The translations under genes and the position numbers were made by a program. 64,000 nt of DNA from positions 1,899,491 through 1,963,490 of the forward strand of contig BPKC01000001.1 in assembly GCA_026004935.1 (NCBI GenBank). Direction: 5' to 3'. Below the pieces are notes generated by a model. That model worked only from the letters and a program-made list of their open reading frames with translations. It did no database searches and was not told the origin of the DNA. This document shows, one piece after another, positions 62,971 to 64,000 of this stretch (positions within the stretch are counted from its first letter, which is position 1; each line of letters starts with the position of its first letter). This DNA comes from Rhodothalassiaceae bacterium (GTDB lineage: Bacteria; Pseudomonadota; Alphaproteobacteria; Sphingomonadales; Rhodothalassiaceae).

Positions 62971-64000
62971 GCGCGAGCCGGCCCTGCCCCCCTACCCCGG
63001 GTCCTGGTACGCGGCCAGCCGCGCCGGCGAGATCGGCTTCGCCCCGCTTGCGGGTGACGCGCGCGCCGATGTGGCGGTGGTGGGCGGCGGCTATACGGGC
63101 CTGTCGGCGGCCCTGCATCTCGCCGAGGCGGGCGTCGACGTCGTGCTGCTCGAGGCGCGGCGCGTGGGCTGGGGCGCCTCTGGCCTGAACGGCGGCCAGC
63201 TCGGCTCCGGCCAGCGCTGGGACGTGGACGAGCTGGAGGAGGCTTTCGGGCGCGAGCGGGCGCGCGCGCTCTGGGATCTCGCCGAGGAGGCGAAGGCGCT
63301 GGTGAAAGAGCGCATCGCCCGCCACCGGATCCCCTGCCACTTCCGGCCCGGGATCCTGCATGTCGCCCACAAGCCGCGCTTCGTCCCGCGCTGGTTCGCC
63401 CTCGTCGAGAAGCTGCGGCGCGACTACGGCTACGATGAGATCGAGGCGCTGGACCGGCACCAGCTCGCCGCGCACATCGGCTCCGACCGCTATTACGGCG
63501 GCACCTACGACCGCGGCGCCGGGCACCTGCATCCCCTCAACCTCGCCCTCGGCCTTGCGCGCGCGGCGCACGAGGCGGGCGCGCGCATCCACGAGGCGAC
63601 CCCGGTCAGGCGCTACCGGCGCACGGCCGGCGGCCTGGTGCTGGAGACGCCGCAGGGCCGGGTCACCGCCGAACGCGTGGTGCTCGCCTGCAATGCCTAC
63701 GTCGACGGACTGGAGCCGCGCGTGCGCCGGCGCATCATGCCGATCCACAACTACATCATCGCCACCGAGCCCCTGGGCGAGGAGCGCGCGCGGCGGCTGC
63801 TGCCCACCGACGCCGCCGTCGCCGACAGCAAATTCGTGATCGACTATTTCCGCCTCAGCCACGACCGCCGGCTGCTCTTCGGCGGTGGCGAGAGCTACCG
63901 CCCGGACCTGCGCCGCGACGTGAAGACCTTCGTGCGCCCCTTCATGCTGAGGGTCTTCCCGGAGCTTGCGGACGTGCGCATCGACTTCGGCTGGGGCGGC
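62971..64000 (+). CDS. puuB: Gamma-glutamylputrescine oxidase (PuuB-like), 3' truncated by window end
   Basis: FAD-dependent amine oxidase (DAO family) that oxidises gamma-glutamylputrescine to the aldehyde. The first 343 codons are in the window. PPYPGSWYAASR opens the protein, the FAD motif VAVVGGGYTGLSAALHLAEAG lies at about residues 35-55, and LEARRVGWGASGLNGGQLGSGQR, PIHNYIIATEPL and FVIDYFRLSHDRRLLFGGGESY follow, as in PuuB/OrdL proteins. Start ATG at 62971 is 5 bp after the potI stop. The aldehyde dehydrogenase PuuC is not in the window and would be expected downstream. Confidence 0.92.

Overview
The window is a very GC-rich piece of an alphaproteobacterial chromosome. The lineage call rests on several independent signs: a SciP/DUF1153 gene, perfect and degenerate CtrA-type boxes (TTAA-N7-TTAA), a LexA operator of the alphaproteobacterial direct-repeat type (GAAC-N7-GAAC), a CarD/CdnL regulator, TadE/TadG-like pilus genes and a flagellar fliK-flgD-flgE set behind a sigma-54 promoter. 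The order cannot be fixed from the sequence alone. No rRNA, tRNA, CRISPR array, transposase or integrase was seen.

Layout. 0-9.3 kb: the end of addA, a PleC/DivJ-like histidine kinase with a perfect CtrA box, mnmA, fliK-flgD-flgE, and sciP. 9.3-13 kb: a small methyltransferase, then a porin followed by three monohaem c-type cytochromes behind a perfect FNR/FixK-type box; the last two cytochromes share a 221-bp near-identical 3' segment. 13.5-17.2 kb: a CMD/AhpD-like protein and divergent TadE and TadG genes. 17.4-24.4 kb: an LLM flavoprotein, a two-subunit GMC dehydrogenase, NnrS and an old-yellow-enzyme homologue. 24.4-30.1 kb: lexA with its autoregulated promoter, carD, an AraC regulator, groESL with CIRCE and terminator, and an ArsC/Spx-like protein. 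30.3-38.4 kb: an exported M14 carboxypeptidase, and an RND efflux pair divergent from a cysteine-rich TetR regulator with a palindromic operator between them. 39.1-47.2 kb: a cyclophilin, coaD, then a six-gene catabolic operon (Rieske oxygenase alpha and beta, acyl-CoA ligase, thiolase, a frameshifted DUF35 partner, SDR) divergent from a MarR regulator. 48.7-64 kb: an aminotransferase, a frameshifted amidohydrolase and a TonB receptor on the minus strand, divergent from a PuuR-like regulator and a nearly complete putrescine uptake and gamma-glutamylation operon (puuD, puuA, spuC, potFGHI, puuB) that runs off the window.

The most striking non-coding structure is five intergenic clusters (about 0.9-1.3, 13.1-13.4, 20.9-21.5, 38.5-39.1 and 47.3-48.7 kb) packed with about 30-bp palindromes of a few related types. 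They are arranged as inverted pairs with a variable core and amplified as 24-, 25-, 170- and 320-bp tandem units. Translations across them give many spurious ORFs with recurring arginine/proline motifs. Two catabolic genes (DUF35 and amidohydrolase) each carry what looks like one extra G in a G run; this is either real decay or a homopolymer error in the assembly.
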